A stretch of DNA of 64,000 bases from Gemmatimonadales bacterium (lineage in GTDB: Bacteria; Gemmatimonadota; Gemmatimonadetes; Gemmatimonadales; GWC2-71-9), in the NCBI GenBank assembly GCA_036279355.1, contig DASUJH010000060.1, positions 174,812 through 238,811 on the forward strand, read 5' to 3'. Below the pieces are notes generated by a model, which was not told the DNA's origin, made no database searches, and saw nothing but the letters and a program-made list of their open reading frames with translations. Below are positions 30,568 through 37,926 of the stretch, piece by piece. The first letter of the stretch is position 1. Every line of letters begins with the position of its first letter. Made by a program: the position numbers and the translations under genes.

Positions 30568-31672
30568 GCGGCTGGCCTCCGCGCGACGGGCACCCGAGCG
30601 GCCCACCGTGCTGATCGCGGACGACAGCGCGTTCTTCCGCCGGCTGCTGGCGGAGCTGGTGACCGCGAGCGGCGAGTTCAACGTGGTGGGCACCGCGCGA
30701 AACGGTGTCGCCGCCATCGAGCAAGTTCACGCGCGCCGGCCCGACCTCATGCTCATGGATCTGGAGATGCCGGAGCTCGATGGGCTCCACGCCATCGGCT
30801 ATCTCATGTCCGAGGCGCCACTGCCGATCGTGGTCGTGAGCGCGTACGCGGGTCCGGGCACAGCCGCCGCCATCCGCGCCCTCGAGCTTGGCGCCGTGGA
30901 CCTCGTGCCCAAAGAGGAGGAACGAAGCGAGGCGGCCGTGCAGCGCTTCGCCGAGCGGGTGCTCGGTGCGCTCCGCGCCGCGGCTGCCGCGGACATCCAC
31001 CGCATGCCCGTGCTCGCGCGCCTCAGACATGCGGCGCGGGCAGCGCCCCCGGCCGCGCTCACGCTGCCCGGCCGGGCCCGAGTCTGCGCGGCGATTGCCG
31101 CGTCGACCGGCGGTCCGCGCGCGCTCGCCGAGCTGGTGCCGCAGCTCCCGCGGAGCCAGGGTGCGGCGGTCGTCATCGTGCAGCACATGCCGCCCAGGTT
31201 CACGCGGAGCCTCGCCGAGCGGCTTGCCGCGCACAGCCAGCTTGCCGTGGTCGAGGCTGAGGACGGCGTGCCACTCGTGGTCGACACTGCGTACGTCGCG
31301 CCGGGCGACTTTCACATGCGAGTTTCCAACGGACCGGGCGGCCCCCACGTGCGCCTGAGCCGCGACCCGTCGGTGTGGGGCGTCCGCCCTGCCGCGGACC
31401 CGCTCTTCCAGTCCGTCGCCGAGGTGTTCGGGCCGGCTGCGGTGGGTGTGGTGCTCACCGGCATCGGCCGCGACGGCGCGGAGGGACTCCGCGCCATTCA
31501 CGACGCGGGCGGGGTCGGCATCGCGCAGGATCGCGAAACGTCCACGGTGTTCGGCATGCCGAACGCCGCGGTCAAGGCGGGCGGCGCCGATCACGTGCTG
31601 CCGATCTCGCGCATCGCCGACTGCATGATTCGCGAGCTGGCGGCGATGGCCCGCGCGCGGGAGCAGGGATGA
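30548..31672 (+). CDS. cheB: Chemotaxis methylesterase/response regulator CheB
   Basis: 374 residues: receiver domain (D25-D26, phospho-acceptor D71 in [13 protein letters not shown]) linked to the C-terminal methylesterase with catalytic Ser S186 ([10 protein letters not shown]), His H213 ([10 protein letters not shown]) and Asp D309 ([10 protein letters not shown]). Removes receptor methyl groups after phosphorylation by CheA. The ATG lies inside the end of cheD. Together with CheR, CheC and CheD this completes the adaptation set. Confidence 0.95.
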   Translation: MASAFSERLASARRAPERPTVLIADDSAFFRRLLAELVTASGEFNVVGTARNGVAAIEQVHARRPDLMLMDLEMPELDGLHAIGYLMSEAPLPIVVVSAYAGPGTAAAIRALELGAVDLVPKEEERSEAAVQRFAERVLGALRAAAAADIHRMPVLARLRHAARAAPPAALTLPGRARVCAAIAASTGGPRALAELVPQLPRSQGAAVVIVQHMPPRFTRSLAERLAAHSQLAVVEAEDGVPLVVDTAYVAPGDFHMRVSNGPGGPHVRLSRDPSVWGVRPAADPLFQSVAEVFGPAAVGVVLTGIGRDGAEGLRAIHDAGGVGIAQDRETSTVFGMPNAAVKAGGADHVLPISRIADCMIRELAAMARAREQG

Positions 31673-32091
31673 GTACCGGCGCGGTGCTCGTGGTCCGCGC
31701 AGGCGCGCGTCGCGTGGCGCTCGCGCTGGCCGATCTGGTGGAAGTGGTGGAACCCACGCTGCCGCTCGCCGTGCCCGCCCGCCAGCCGGCGCTCCGGGGA
31801 CTCACCACGGTGCGCGGCCGCATCTGTCCGCTCTTCCATCTCGGCGCGCTGCTCGACGGCACTGGCTGTCCCGCGGCCATCGGCGATGCCGCCGTCGTGA
31901 TCGCGGTGGGCCAGCATCGCGTCTGCCTCGAGGTCGAAGCGGTCGAAGACGTGTTGCGCGCGCCGGCGTTGCCGGCGCCCCCCGGCGAGGCGCTGCCGTG
32001 GGCGGCCTCGGTGGCGCGCGCGCCGGACGGTCTGCTGCCGGTGCTCGACATACCCGTGCTTGGCGTCCGCCTCGCGGACGGAGGAGCGTAA
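31669..32091 (+). CDS. CheW-like adaptor (second)
   Basis: 140 residues with a compact CheW fold: [72 protein letters not shown] overlap with cheB. It differs clearly from the other two CheW proteins, suggesting a separate partner. Confidence 0.82.
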   Translation: MSTGAVLVVRAGARRVALALADLVEVVEPTLPLAVPARQPALRGLTTVRGRICPLFHLGALLDGTGCPAAIGDAAVVIAVGQHRVCLEVEAVEDVLRAPALPAPPGEALPWAASVARAPDGLLPVLDIPVLGVRLADGGA

Positions 32092-32094
32092 CCC

Positions 32095-32613
32095 ATGGCG
32101 ATGGACGACGAGATCCAGCTCGTGGCCTTCCGCGCCGGCCCGCAGGAGTTCGCGCTCGACATCCTGCAGGTCGAACGCATCCTCCGCTACCAGCGGCCGA
32201 CGCCGCTCCCGCGAGCGCCCGATTTTCTACAAGGCATGCTCTCGCACGAGGGGGGTGCGGTGCCGGTGGTGGATTTTCGCACCAGGCTCGAGTTGCCGGC
32301 CGAGATCCGCGACGAGACCCGCACCATGGTGCTGCGCCTCGACGGGCAGCGGATCGCGATCGTGGTCGATGAGGTGCGCGAGGTCATGCGCGTGGACAGC
32401 ACGACGATCGCGGCGCCGCCGCCCATCGTACGCGGGCTCGCGGCGGCGTACGTCTCCGGCATTCTCACGCGCGGCGAACGGACGATCGTGCTGCTGCACG
32501 CGCTCCGGTTGCTCACCACTGCCGAGCGGGTGCAGCTTGCCGACGCCGTCGCCGGGGCGCCCGAGAGCCCGCCGAAGGCCGCCGCGGCGCGCACGGCCGG
32601 AGCCCGCCGATGA
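32095..32613 (+). CDS. cheW: CheW adaptor (third)
   Basis: 172 residues; the most canonical CheW here: LVAFRAGPQEFALDILQVER, LPRAPDFLQGMLSHEGGAVP VVDFRTRL, RIAIVVDEVREVMRVD, VSGILTRGERTIVLL. Likely the main CheA-receptor coupling protein. It begins three bases after the previous CheW gene and has a second in-frame ATG two codons later. ATGA overlap with the TPR gene behind it. Confidence 0.92.
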   Translation: MAMDDEIQLVAFRAGPQEFALDILQVERILRYQRPTPLPRAPDFLQGMLSHEGGAVPVVDFRTRLELPAEIRDETRTMVLRLDGQRIAIVVDEVREVMRVDSTTIAAPPPIVRGLAAAYVSGILTRGERTIVLLHALRLLTTAERVQLADAVAGAPESPPKAAAARTAGARR

Positions 32614-33488
32614 GCGAGTCGCTGGTCACCGAGCTCTCGGCGCAATACCGCGAGATCGAGCGCCGCCTGGAGCGCGCCGCCGGCGATCCGGCCGAGGACC
32701 GCGAGGAGATCAAGCGCGCCATCATCGACCTCTTCCAGCGGGTGGACGGCTCGCTCGGCGCCCTGGCGCGGCTCAAGGAGGACATCCGCGTCCTGGTCGA
32801 TCGCTTCAAGCAGCTCGCCGCCGCCGCGGACGCGCCGCACGCGCCGCAGTTCACCGGTGGGCGCCCAGCCATCCAGGCTGACCATCTCAACGCGTCGACG
32901 TTCATCGAGCGGGGCTGGAGCCTCATCTCCCTCGGCGACTACGCCGGCGCGGTACAGTCGCTCGAGAAGGCGCTGGCCCTGGCGCCGGGCGACACTCAGG
33001 CGCTCTCGCTGCTCGGCTGGGCGCAGATGCTGGGCGAGCACTACGACGAAGCGCTCGGCACCTTCTCCGCCGTACTGATGAAGGAGCCCGCCAATGCCCT
33101 CGCGCGAATCAACGTGGGCTACATCTGCCTCAAGAAGCGGATCTTCGGCGAAGCCATCGAGCACCTCTCGAAGGCGATCCGGCTGGACAACGACCGCAAG
33201 GCGACGCTCTACGCGCACTACTATCTTGGGCTCGTGTATCTGGAGCGCGAGATGTACGAGGACGCGCAGACGTTTCTCGGCAAGACGCTCGCGCTCGGTC
33301 CCAACCTGGTCGAGGCATGGTTCGAGCTGGGCCGGGCGCGCTGGTTCGCCGGCAACCGCGATGGGGCCGCTCAGGCCTGGCGCGACGGACAGAAGGCCAA
33401 CCGGTTCAACCCGTGGGCCAAGCGTTGCAAGGAACTGCTCGATCTCGCGGCGGCCGGAAAGGACATTCCGCACAGCCTGGCATCCTGA
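32610..33488 (+). CDS. Coiled-coil and TPR protein ending the chemosensory locus
   Basis: 292 residues: an N-terminal charged helical segment (LSAQYREIERRLERAAGD to RVLVDRFKQLAAA) followed by TPR repeats (WSLISLGDYAGAVQSLEKAL, ARINVGYICLKKRIFGEAIE, YYLGLVYLEREMYEDAQTFL). Cytoplasmic by sequence. Its ATGA coupling to cheW suggests the same pathway, perhaps as array or scaffold protein. No catalytic motif. Confidence 0.8.
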   Translation: MSESLVTELSAQYREIERRLERAAGDPAEDREEIKRAIIDLFQRVDGSLGALARLKEDIRVLVDRFKQLAAAADAPHAPQFTGGRPAIQADHLNASTFIERGWSLISLGDYAGAVQSLEKALALAPGDTQALSLLGWAQMLGEHYDEALGTFSAVLMKEPANALARINVGYICLKKRIFGEAIEHLSKAIRLDNDRKATLYAHYYLGLVYLEREMYEDAQTFLGKTLALGPNLVEAWFELGRARWFAGNRDGAAQAWRDGQKANRFNPWAKRCKELLDLAAAGKDIPHSLAS

Positions 33489-34393
33489 TCGCGCTGGCAG
33501 TGCTGGCGCTCCCGCCGCATAGGGTGGCGGGGGAGCGTGCCCCGCACCAGGGCGCGCCGACGGCGGTCCGGGTGGCACAGGTGACCGCCGTCGCATGGCC
33601 CGGCCAGACCCGCCTTGCCATCGCGCTCGCCACCGAAGCCGCCCGCCCGCACGACTGGCCCGGCCTCGGCACCCTCTCTCCGGGTCCCCTCTCGCTCATC
33701 ATCGTGCCCGACCAGGCCCGCCTCGACTCGCTCACGCAGGGGCGCGCGCCCGCATGGGGGGTGGGCCTGGCCGTACCTGACACGCGCACGATCATGCTGC
33801 GTGCGGATGACGACGAGGTGCGCCGTACGCTCCGCCACGAGCTGGCCCATCTGGCACTGCACGCGCGAGTCCGCGAGCGGGTGCCGCTCTGGTTCGACGA
33901 GGGCTACGCGGCCTGGGCAGCGGGCGAGTGGGAGCGCCTGGGCGGCCTCCAGCTCAACCTCGCGGTCGCCCGCGGCGCGGTGCCCGATTTCGGCGCGCTG
34001 GACGCGGCACTCAGGGGCTCAGCGCAGGCCGCAGATGCGGCGTACGCGCTCGCCATGAGCGCCGTCCTCGAGCTCGCCCGCCGGAATCCCAGCGGCACGT
34101 TGGCGCCCCTCTTCGACCGGCTCGTGCGCGGGGTGGATTTCGGCGACGCCGTCCGCGAAACCACCGGCCTCTCGCTCGACCGATTCGAGGAAGCGTGGCA
34201 ACAGTCCGTCCGCCACCACTATACCGTCGTCACGTGGATCGTGGCGGGCGGCGGCTGGGGCGTGCTTGCTCTCCTCGTCCTCTGGTTCGGACGATGGCGT
34301 CGTGCGCTCGACCGCCCGCGCCGGGCCGCGCTCGACGAGGGCTGGATCGTCCCCGACGAGTCCTCCGAGCTTGACCCCGACAAAAACCGGTGA
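33425..34393 (+). CDS. Membrane-anchored peptidase-MA-like metalloprotease (start uncertain)
   Basis: The protein has a gluzincin-type zinc motif HELAH at 33836-33850 (LRHELAHLALHARV), followed by PLWFDEGYAAWAAGEWERL, as in peptidase MA-like proteins, and a C-terminal membrane helix (VVTWIVAGGGWGVLALLVLW) with a basic tail. A hydrophobic stretch ILIALAVLALPPHRVAG near the start looks like a signal peptide. Possible starts are TTG 33425 (gives a basic n-region but overlaps the previous gene by 64 bases), CTG 33485 (CTGA overlap) and GTG 33500; none has a convincing ribosome site. Probably a periplasmic-facing protease anchored at its C-terminus. Confidence 0.75.
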   Translation: MQGTARSRGGRKGHSAQPGILIALAVLALPPHRVAGERAPHQGAPTAVRVAQVTAVAWPGQTRLAIALATEAARPHDWPGLGTLSPGPLSLIIVPDQARLDSLTQGRAPAWGVGLAVPDTRTIMLRADDDEVRRTLRHELAHLALHARVRERVPLWFDEGYAAWAAGEWERLGGLQLNLAVARGAVPDFGALDAALRGSAQAADAAYALAMSAVLELARRNPSGTLAPLFDRLVRGVDFGDAVRETTGLSLDRFEEAWQQSVRHHYTVVTWIVAGGGWGVLALLVLWFGRWRRALDRPRRAALDEGWIVPDESSELDPDKNR

Positions 34394-34407
34394 TAGCGTC
34401 CACGTCT

Positions 34408-34614
34408 ATGTCGTATCCGCAGATACGCGAGCAGACCCGCAAGACGCTCCACCCGCGCGTGCCGATAAGCCGCCGCAATCTCCTGCTGCTCGGGGCTGCG
34501 GTGCTCACGGTCGCCGCGGGCTACGGTGTGCTGGAAACCGGCAGTGCCGCGGCCGCCGCGGTGCTGCTGGTCTTCGGATACTGCGTGCTCTTCCCACTCG
34601 GCATCGCATTGTAG
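34408..34614 (+). CDS. Small two-helix membrane protein
   Basis: 68 residues from ATG 34408 (a GTG at 34390 overlapping the previous stop would add six). A basic N-terminal part (QIREQTRKTLHPRVPISRRN) leads into two membrane helices (LLLLGAAVLTVAAGYGVLE and AAAAVLLVFGYCVLFPLGIA). I do not recognise the family with confidence; it resembles short DUF3098-like membrane proteins. The tRNA-Val gene starts 23 bases downstream. Confidence 0.6.
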   Translation: MSYPQIREQTRKTLHPRVPISRRNLLLLGAAVLTVAAGYGVLETGSAAAAAVLLVFGYCVLFPLGIAL

Positions 34615-34637
34615 TGCTCGCGGCACGGCTGGTGCAC

Positions 34638-34712
34638 GGGCGAATAGCTCAGCCGGTTCAGAGCGCCTGCCTTACACGCAGGAAGTCGGGGGTTCGAATC
34701 CCTCTTCGCCCA
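34638..34712 (+). tRNA. tRNA-Val (anticodon TAC)
   Basis: Cloverleaf by eye: acceptor GGGCGAA pairs with TTCGCCC (34705-34711), D stem GCTC/GAGC, anticodon stem CCTGC/GCAGG with loop CTTACAC (anticodon TAC at 34673-34675, reading GUA), T stem GGGGG/CCCTC with loop TTCGAAT. Discriminator A at 34712. The 3' CCA is not encoded. Confidence 0.96.
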
Positions 34713-34757
34713 TGAGCGCATCCGCGCGTTCCGGTCCCAGCGGTCAGATCCTGGTTT

Positions 34758-34762
34758 GGAGG
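34758..34762 (+). promoter_or_regulatory. Strong Shine-Dalgarno GGAGG
   Basis: Perfect GGAGG six bases before ATG 34769; decides the start of the secreted TPR protein over further-upstream in-frame codons that would run through the tRNA-Val gene. Confidence 0.75.
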
Positions 34763-34768
34763 TTGCGC

Positions 34769-36502
34769 ATGTTCTGCGTTCGTCTCGCTGCCGTCAGCGG
34801 GCTGGCGGCCGGGCTCACGATGCCGCTGCGGGCCCAGGTACCTCACCGCCCGCACGAGGAGCAGGTGGCCAGCCTCCCGAGAATCATGGTGGCCAACCCG
34901 TACGTCACGGCTGCCGCCGATTCGGCGGCGGCCGTGCAGGTCGGCGCCGGCATGCGAGATCGGTTCGGCAAGATCGTCGAGGGCGACTACAATCTGCTCT
35001 CGGCCCAGCAGATGAACGACGCGCTCAAGGAGTACGGCTTCCCGCCCAACGCCGTGCTCTCGCCGAGCCAGGCGATCACGCTCGCCAAGAGCGTGCAGGC
35101 GCGCATGCTCGTCTCCGGCACGATGAATCGCCTGAACAACGGCCAGTACGCGGTCCAAGCACGGTTTGCCGGGCCAAGCGACGAAGTCGGCAGCGTGGTG
35201 AACGGCCAGCAAGGTCGCGCCAGCCTGGTCGAGTTCGGCGATCGCGTGGCGCAGCAGCTCCAGCCGGCGTACAAGGCGTACGACAACGCGAAGAACTGCA
35301 TGACCCAGCAGGAAAGCCGGCCGGACAAGGCGGCCGAAGCGGCCAACAAGGCGCTCAGGGACGACCCCCGCAACGGCCTCGCCGAATTCTGTCTCGCCCT
35401 CATCGCGCAGAAAAAGAGCGACCGGAAGGAGGCGCTGCGGCGCTTCCAGGCCGCTGCCAAAGACGACCCGACGAGCCTGGCCGCCTGGCAGAACCTCGCG
35501 GGGATCTACCAGGCGCAGAACGACACCGCCGGTGTGCTGGCCAGCCTGCGCGAGCTGCTGCGGATCGCGCCCACCAATCAGAAGCTGCGTGAAACGGCGT
35601 TCCGCTATTTCCTCCAGGCCAACAAGTTCGACATCGCAAAGGAGATTGCGGATTCGGGCATCAAGGACGACCCGTACAACGCCGACTTCTATGACCTCAA
35701 GAGCAACGCCTGCGCGTTCCTCGAGGATTACCGCTGCGCGGTGGAGGCGTTGAAGCAGGAGTTCCGGGTCGATTCGGCCAAGGCCGACACGCTCTTCTAC
35801 GCCAAGATTCTCGCCTTCTCGGAGCAGCAACTCAGCGACACGACGAAGAACCGGGCCACGGCCGCGGACACGGCGGAATTCGTGCGATGGGCCAAGGCCG
35901 GGAGCGCCCGCTTCCCCAAGAATGTGACGCTGCTGCAGGAGCTGGGCAAAGCATACGTGATGACCGGACAGGCCGACAGCTCGGTGGCCGTGACCCAGCG
36001 GCTCTTGCAGGCCAACCCGAATGACGTGACGCCGGCGCTCGCCACCGCGCAGACGCTCATCGCCAACAACCGCCAGAAGGACGCGTTGCCGCTCATCCAG
36101 GTCGCGATCACCAAGGGTGACGCGCAGGCAAAGGAGGCGGCCGCAGGCATGCTGTATCAGGCCGCGGTGCCGCTGGTGCAGGGACCCGGACAGGACTATG
36201 CCGCCGCGGCCGATCTGCTCCGCGCCACGGTAGCCGCGGCCAATCCGCAGGGGCAGGTGTATCCGGCCGCCAATTTCCTGCTGGGCGTCGCGACGCTGCT
36301 GCAGGTGCCGCAGGTCGACCCCCAGGCCGAGAAGCAGAAGTCATGTGATCTGGCGCACAAGGAGAGCGATCTGCTGAACGAATCGGAGCAGGCGCTCACC
36401 GCCGGCCAGAGCGTGAATGCCGAGGCAGCCGCGAAGGACCTCGCCATCATCGGCAAGTACAAGCCGCGCGTGGCGTCGATGATCAAAGCATACTGCAAGT
36501 AG
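34769..36502 (+). CDS. Secreted TPR-repeat protein
   Basis: 577 residues starting with a signal peptide (about 1-23, ending MPLRAQ). The first part (about 40-150: PRIMVANPYVTAAADSAAAV, GMRDRFGKIVEGDYNLLSAQ QMNDALKEYGF) resembles the periplasmic segment that precedes TPR arrays in Gemmatimonadota and Acidobacteria proteins; the rest is TPR-like (AEFCLALIAQKKSDRKEALR, AWQNLAGIYQAQNDTAGVLA). It is flanked by two tRNA genes. Function unknown; probably periplasmic scaffold. Confidence 0.8.
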   Translation: MFCVRLAAVSGLAAGLTMPLRAQVPHRPHEEQVASLPRIMVANPYVTAAADSAAAVQVGAGMRDRFGKIVEGDYNLLSAQQMNDALKEYGFPPNAVLSPSQAITLAKSVQARMLVSGTMNRLNNGQYAVQARFAGPSDEVGSVVNGQQGRASLVEFGDRVAQQLQPAYKAYDNAKNCMTQQESRPDKAAEAANKALRDDPRNGLAEFCLALIAQKKSDRKEALRRFQAAAKDDPTSLAAWQNLAGIYQAQNDTAGVLASLRELLRIAPTNQKLRETAFRYFLQANKFDIAKEIADSGIKDDPYNADFYDLKSNACAFLEDYRCAVEALKQEFRVDSAKADTLFYAKILAFSEQQLSDTTKNRATAADTAEFVRWAKAGSARFPKNVTLLQELGKAYVMTGQADSSVAVTQRLLQANPNDVTPALATAQTLIANNRQKDALPLIQVAITKGDAQAKEAAAGMLYQAAVPLVQGPGQDYAAAADLLRATVAAANPQGQVYPAANFLLGVATLLQVPQVDPQAEKQKSCDLAHKESDLLNESEQALTAGQSVNAEAAAKDLAIIGKYKPRVASMIKAYCK

Positions 36503-36529
36503 GGGCTACCAGCCCGGTGGCGCCGCACC

Positions 36530-36535
36530 TATATT
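36530..36535 (+). promoter_or_regulatory. Possible -10 box of tRNA-Asp (TATATT)
   Basis: TATATT inside CTATATTTTCCGCG lies 16 bases before the tRNA-Asp 5' end, a fitting distance for a tRNA promoter. No clear -35 box at 17 bases. Resembles CTAGATTTTCGGGG before ftsY and CTACATTTCGGGG before yggS. Confidence 0.35.
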
Positions 36536-36551
36536 TTCCGCGCCGTCCGAG

Positions 36552-36626
36552 GGGGCTGTAGCTCAGCTTGGTTAGAGTGCCGCACTGTCACTGCGGAGGT
36601 CGCGGGTTCGAGCCCCGTCAGCCCCG
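36552..36626 (+). tRNA. tRNA-Asp (anticodon GTC)
   Basis: Acceptor GGGGCTG pairs with CAGCCCC (36619-36625), anticodon stem CCGCA/TGCGG with loop CTGTCAC (anticodon GTC at 36587-36589), T stem GCGGG/CCCGT with loop TTCGAGC. Discriminator G at 36626; CCA not encoded. Confidence 0.96.
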
Positions 36627-36643
36627 CTCGCACTGTCTGACCC

Positions 36644-36672
36644 GACACCCCGTCCCCCACGGACGGGGTGTC
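36644..36672 (+). terminator. Perfect 12-bp hairpin between tRNA-Asp and rsmH
   Basis: GACACCCCGTCC and GGACGGGGTGTC form an uninterrupted 12-bp stem around the five-base loop CCCAC, 18 bases after the tRNA. There is no T-tract, so it may be a U-less terminator for tRNA-Asp or a structure in the 5' leader of the dcw operon (33 bases before rsmH). Confidence 0.6.
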
Positions 36673-36704
36673 GTCGTTCGGGGGACCGAGCCCGTCTCGC
36701 GCCG

Positions 36705-37628
36705 ATGACGTCCTCGCCGGGGCCCGCGTATCATCGACCCGTTCTCCTGGCGCCGCTCCTGGCGGCGCTCGGCCCGGTCAGCCGCGCCGTCGACGCCACG
36801 CTCGGCGACGGCGGCCACGCGGAGGCGTTGCGCGCTGCCGGGGCGGAGGTGCTCGGCATCGACCGCGATCCCGATGCGATCAGGATCGCGCACACCCGGC
36901 TCGGCGAGGATCGCATCAGTTATCTCGAGGCCGACTACGCCGCGCCCGAGGCGCTCGACGCGGTGGCGCGGTTTCGCCCGGACGCGGTGCTGCTCGATCT
37001 GGGAGTCTCGTCGCGCCAGCTCGACGACGAAGCGAGGGGGTTCAGTTTCCGGCCCGGCGCGCCGCTCGACATGCGGATGGCTGGCGCGGGGCCGACGGCG
37101 GCGGAGCTGCTCAATACCGCCGACGAGCGCGCGCTCAGGCAATACATCGCGGAGTACGCGGACGAGCCTCGCGCGCGCCGACTCGCCGCGGAAATCACGC
37201 GGCGCCGCGCCCGCCGTCCGTTCGAGACCAGCGACGATCTGGTGAACGCGATCCGGGCCGTCCTCGGGCCGCGCGCCGGGCCGGCGGAGTTCGCGCGGAT
37301 CTTCCAGGCGGTGCGGATCGCGGTGAACGAAGAGCTCGCGAGCCTCACGCGCGCCTTGCCGGCCTTTCGCGACGCATTGGGGCCGGGCGGGCGGCTCGCG
37401 GTCATCAGCTACCATTCCGGTGAGGATCGACTGGTCAAGCATGCATTCCAGGAGTGGAGCCGGGCCTGCGTCTGTCCACCGGCCCAACCGGTGTGCACCT
37501 GCCGCGGGCGGCCGCTGGGCCGCACCGCGCCGCGGAAGCCGATCGTGCCCGATGCGGACGAGCTTGCCGTGAACCCCCGCGCCCGGAGCGCCAGGCTCCG
37601 GCTCTTCCAGGTTGCCGATGGAGCTTAA
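36705..37628 (+). CDS. rsmH: 16S rRNA m4C1402 methyltransferase
   Basis: 307-residue SAM-dependent enzyme that methylates N4 of C1402 in 16S rRNA; usual early gene of dcw clusters. Signatures: YHRPVLLAPLL, DATLGDGGHAEAL (SAM loop), GIDRDPDAI, LLDLGVSSRQLD, RGFSFRPGAPLDMRM and, near the C-terminus, ISYHSGEDRLVKHAF. mraZ, the regulator that usually comes first, is absent; tRNA-Asp and a hairpin occupy the space. Overlaps the ftsL-like gene by 11 bases. Confidence 0.95.
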   Translation: MTSSPGPAYHRPVLLAPLLAALGPVSRAVDATLGDGGHAEALRAAGAEVLGIDRDPDAIRIAHTRLGEDRISYLEADYAAPEALDAVARFRPDAVLLDLGVSSRQLDDEARGFSFRPGAPLDMRMAGAGPTAAELLNTADERALRQYIAEYADEPRARRLAAEITRRRARRPFETSDDLVNAIRAVLGPRAGPAEFARIFQAVRIAVNEELASLTRALPAFRDALGPGGRLAVISYHSGEDRLVKHAFQEWSRACVCPPAQPVCTCRGRPLGRTAPRKPIVPDADELAVNPRARSARLRLFQVADGA

Positions 37629-37926
37629 GGGACGCCACTGGCTGGTGTTCTGGCTGACGCTCTTCCTCTGTACCGCGGGCGTGGTGGTCGCGCGGCAGAC
37701 CGCGGCGTGGGGTACGGCGCGCCGAGTGCGCGAGCTGCGCGAGCAGCGCGTGGCGCTCGAAGCGCGGCGGGCCGATCTCCAGCGGCGCATCCGTGAGGCA
37801 TCGGGACGCGAGGTGCTGGTGCCGCGCGCCGAGCACGACCTCGGGCTCCACCTCCCGGCCGACAACGAATTCATCCTGCTCACGGTGCCCGCGGTCGCGA
37901 CCGGCGCCGCGCGCGACTCGCGCTGA
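37618..37926 (+). CDS. ftsL: FtsL-like septum formation protein
   Basis: 102 residues with the FtsL/DivIC plan: short cytoplasmic start (MELKGRHW), one membrane helix (LVFWLTLFLCTAGVVVARQ) and a periplasmic coiled coil (VRELREQRVALEARRADLQR), then a conserved-looking end (LGLHLPADNEFILL). Sequence similarity in this family is weak; identification rests on topology and position between rsmH and ftsI. ATG overlaps rsmH; TGATG overlap with ftsI. Confidence 0.78.
   Translation: MELKGRHWLVFWLTLFLCTAGVVVARQTAAWGTARRVRELREQRVALEARRADLQRRIREASGREVLVPRAEHDLGLHLPADNEFILLTVPAVATGAARDSR

Noticed and set aside
16146..33488. Flagellar chemotaxis operon
   Set aside because: No fli, flg, mot or receptor gene is present in the locus or its flanks, and the core is MglA/Roadblock/PATAN.
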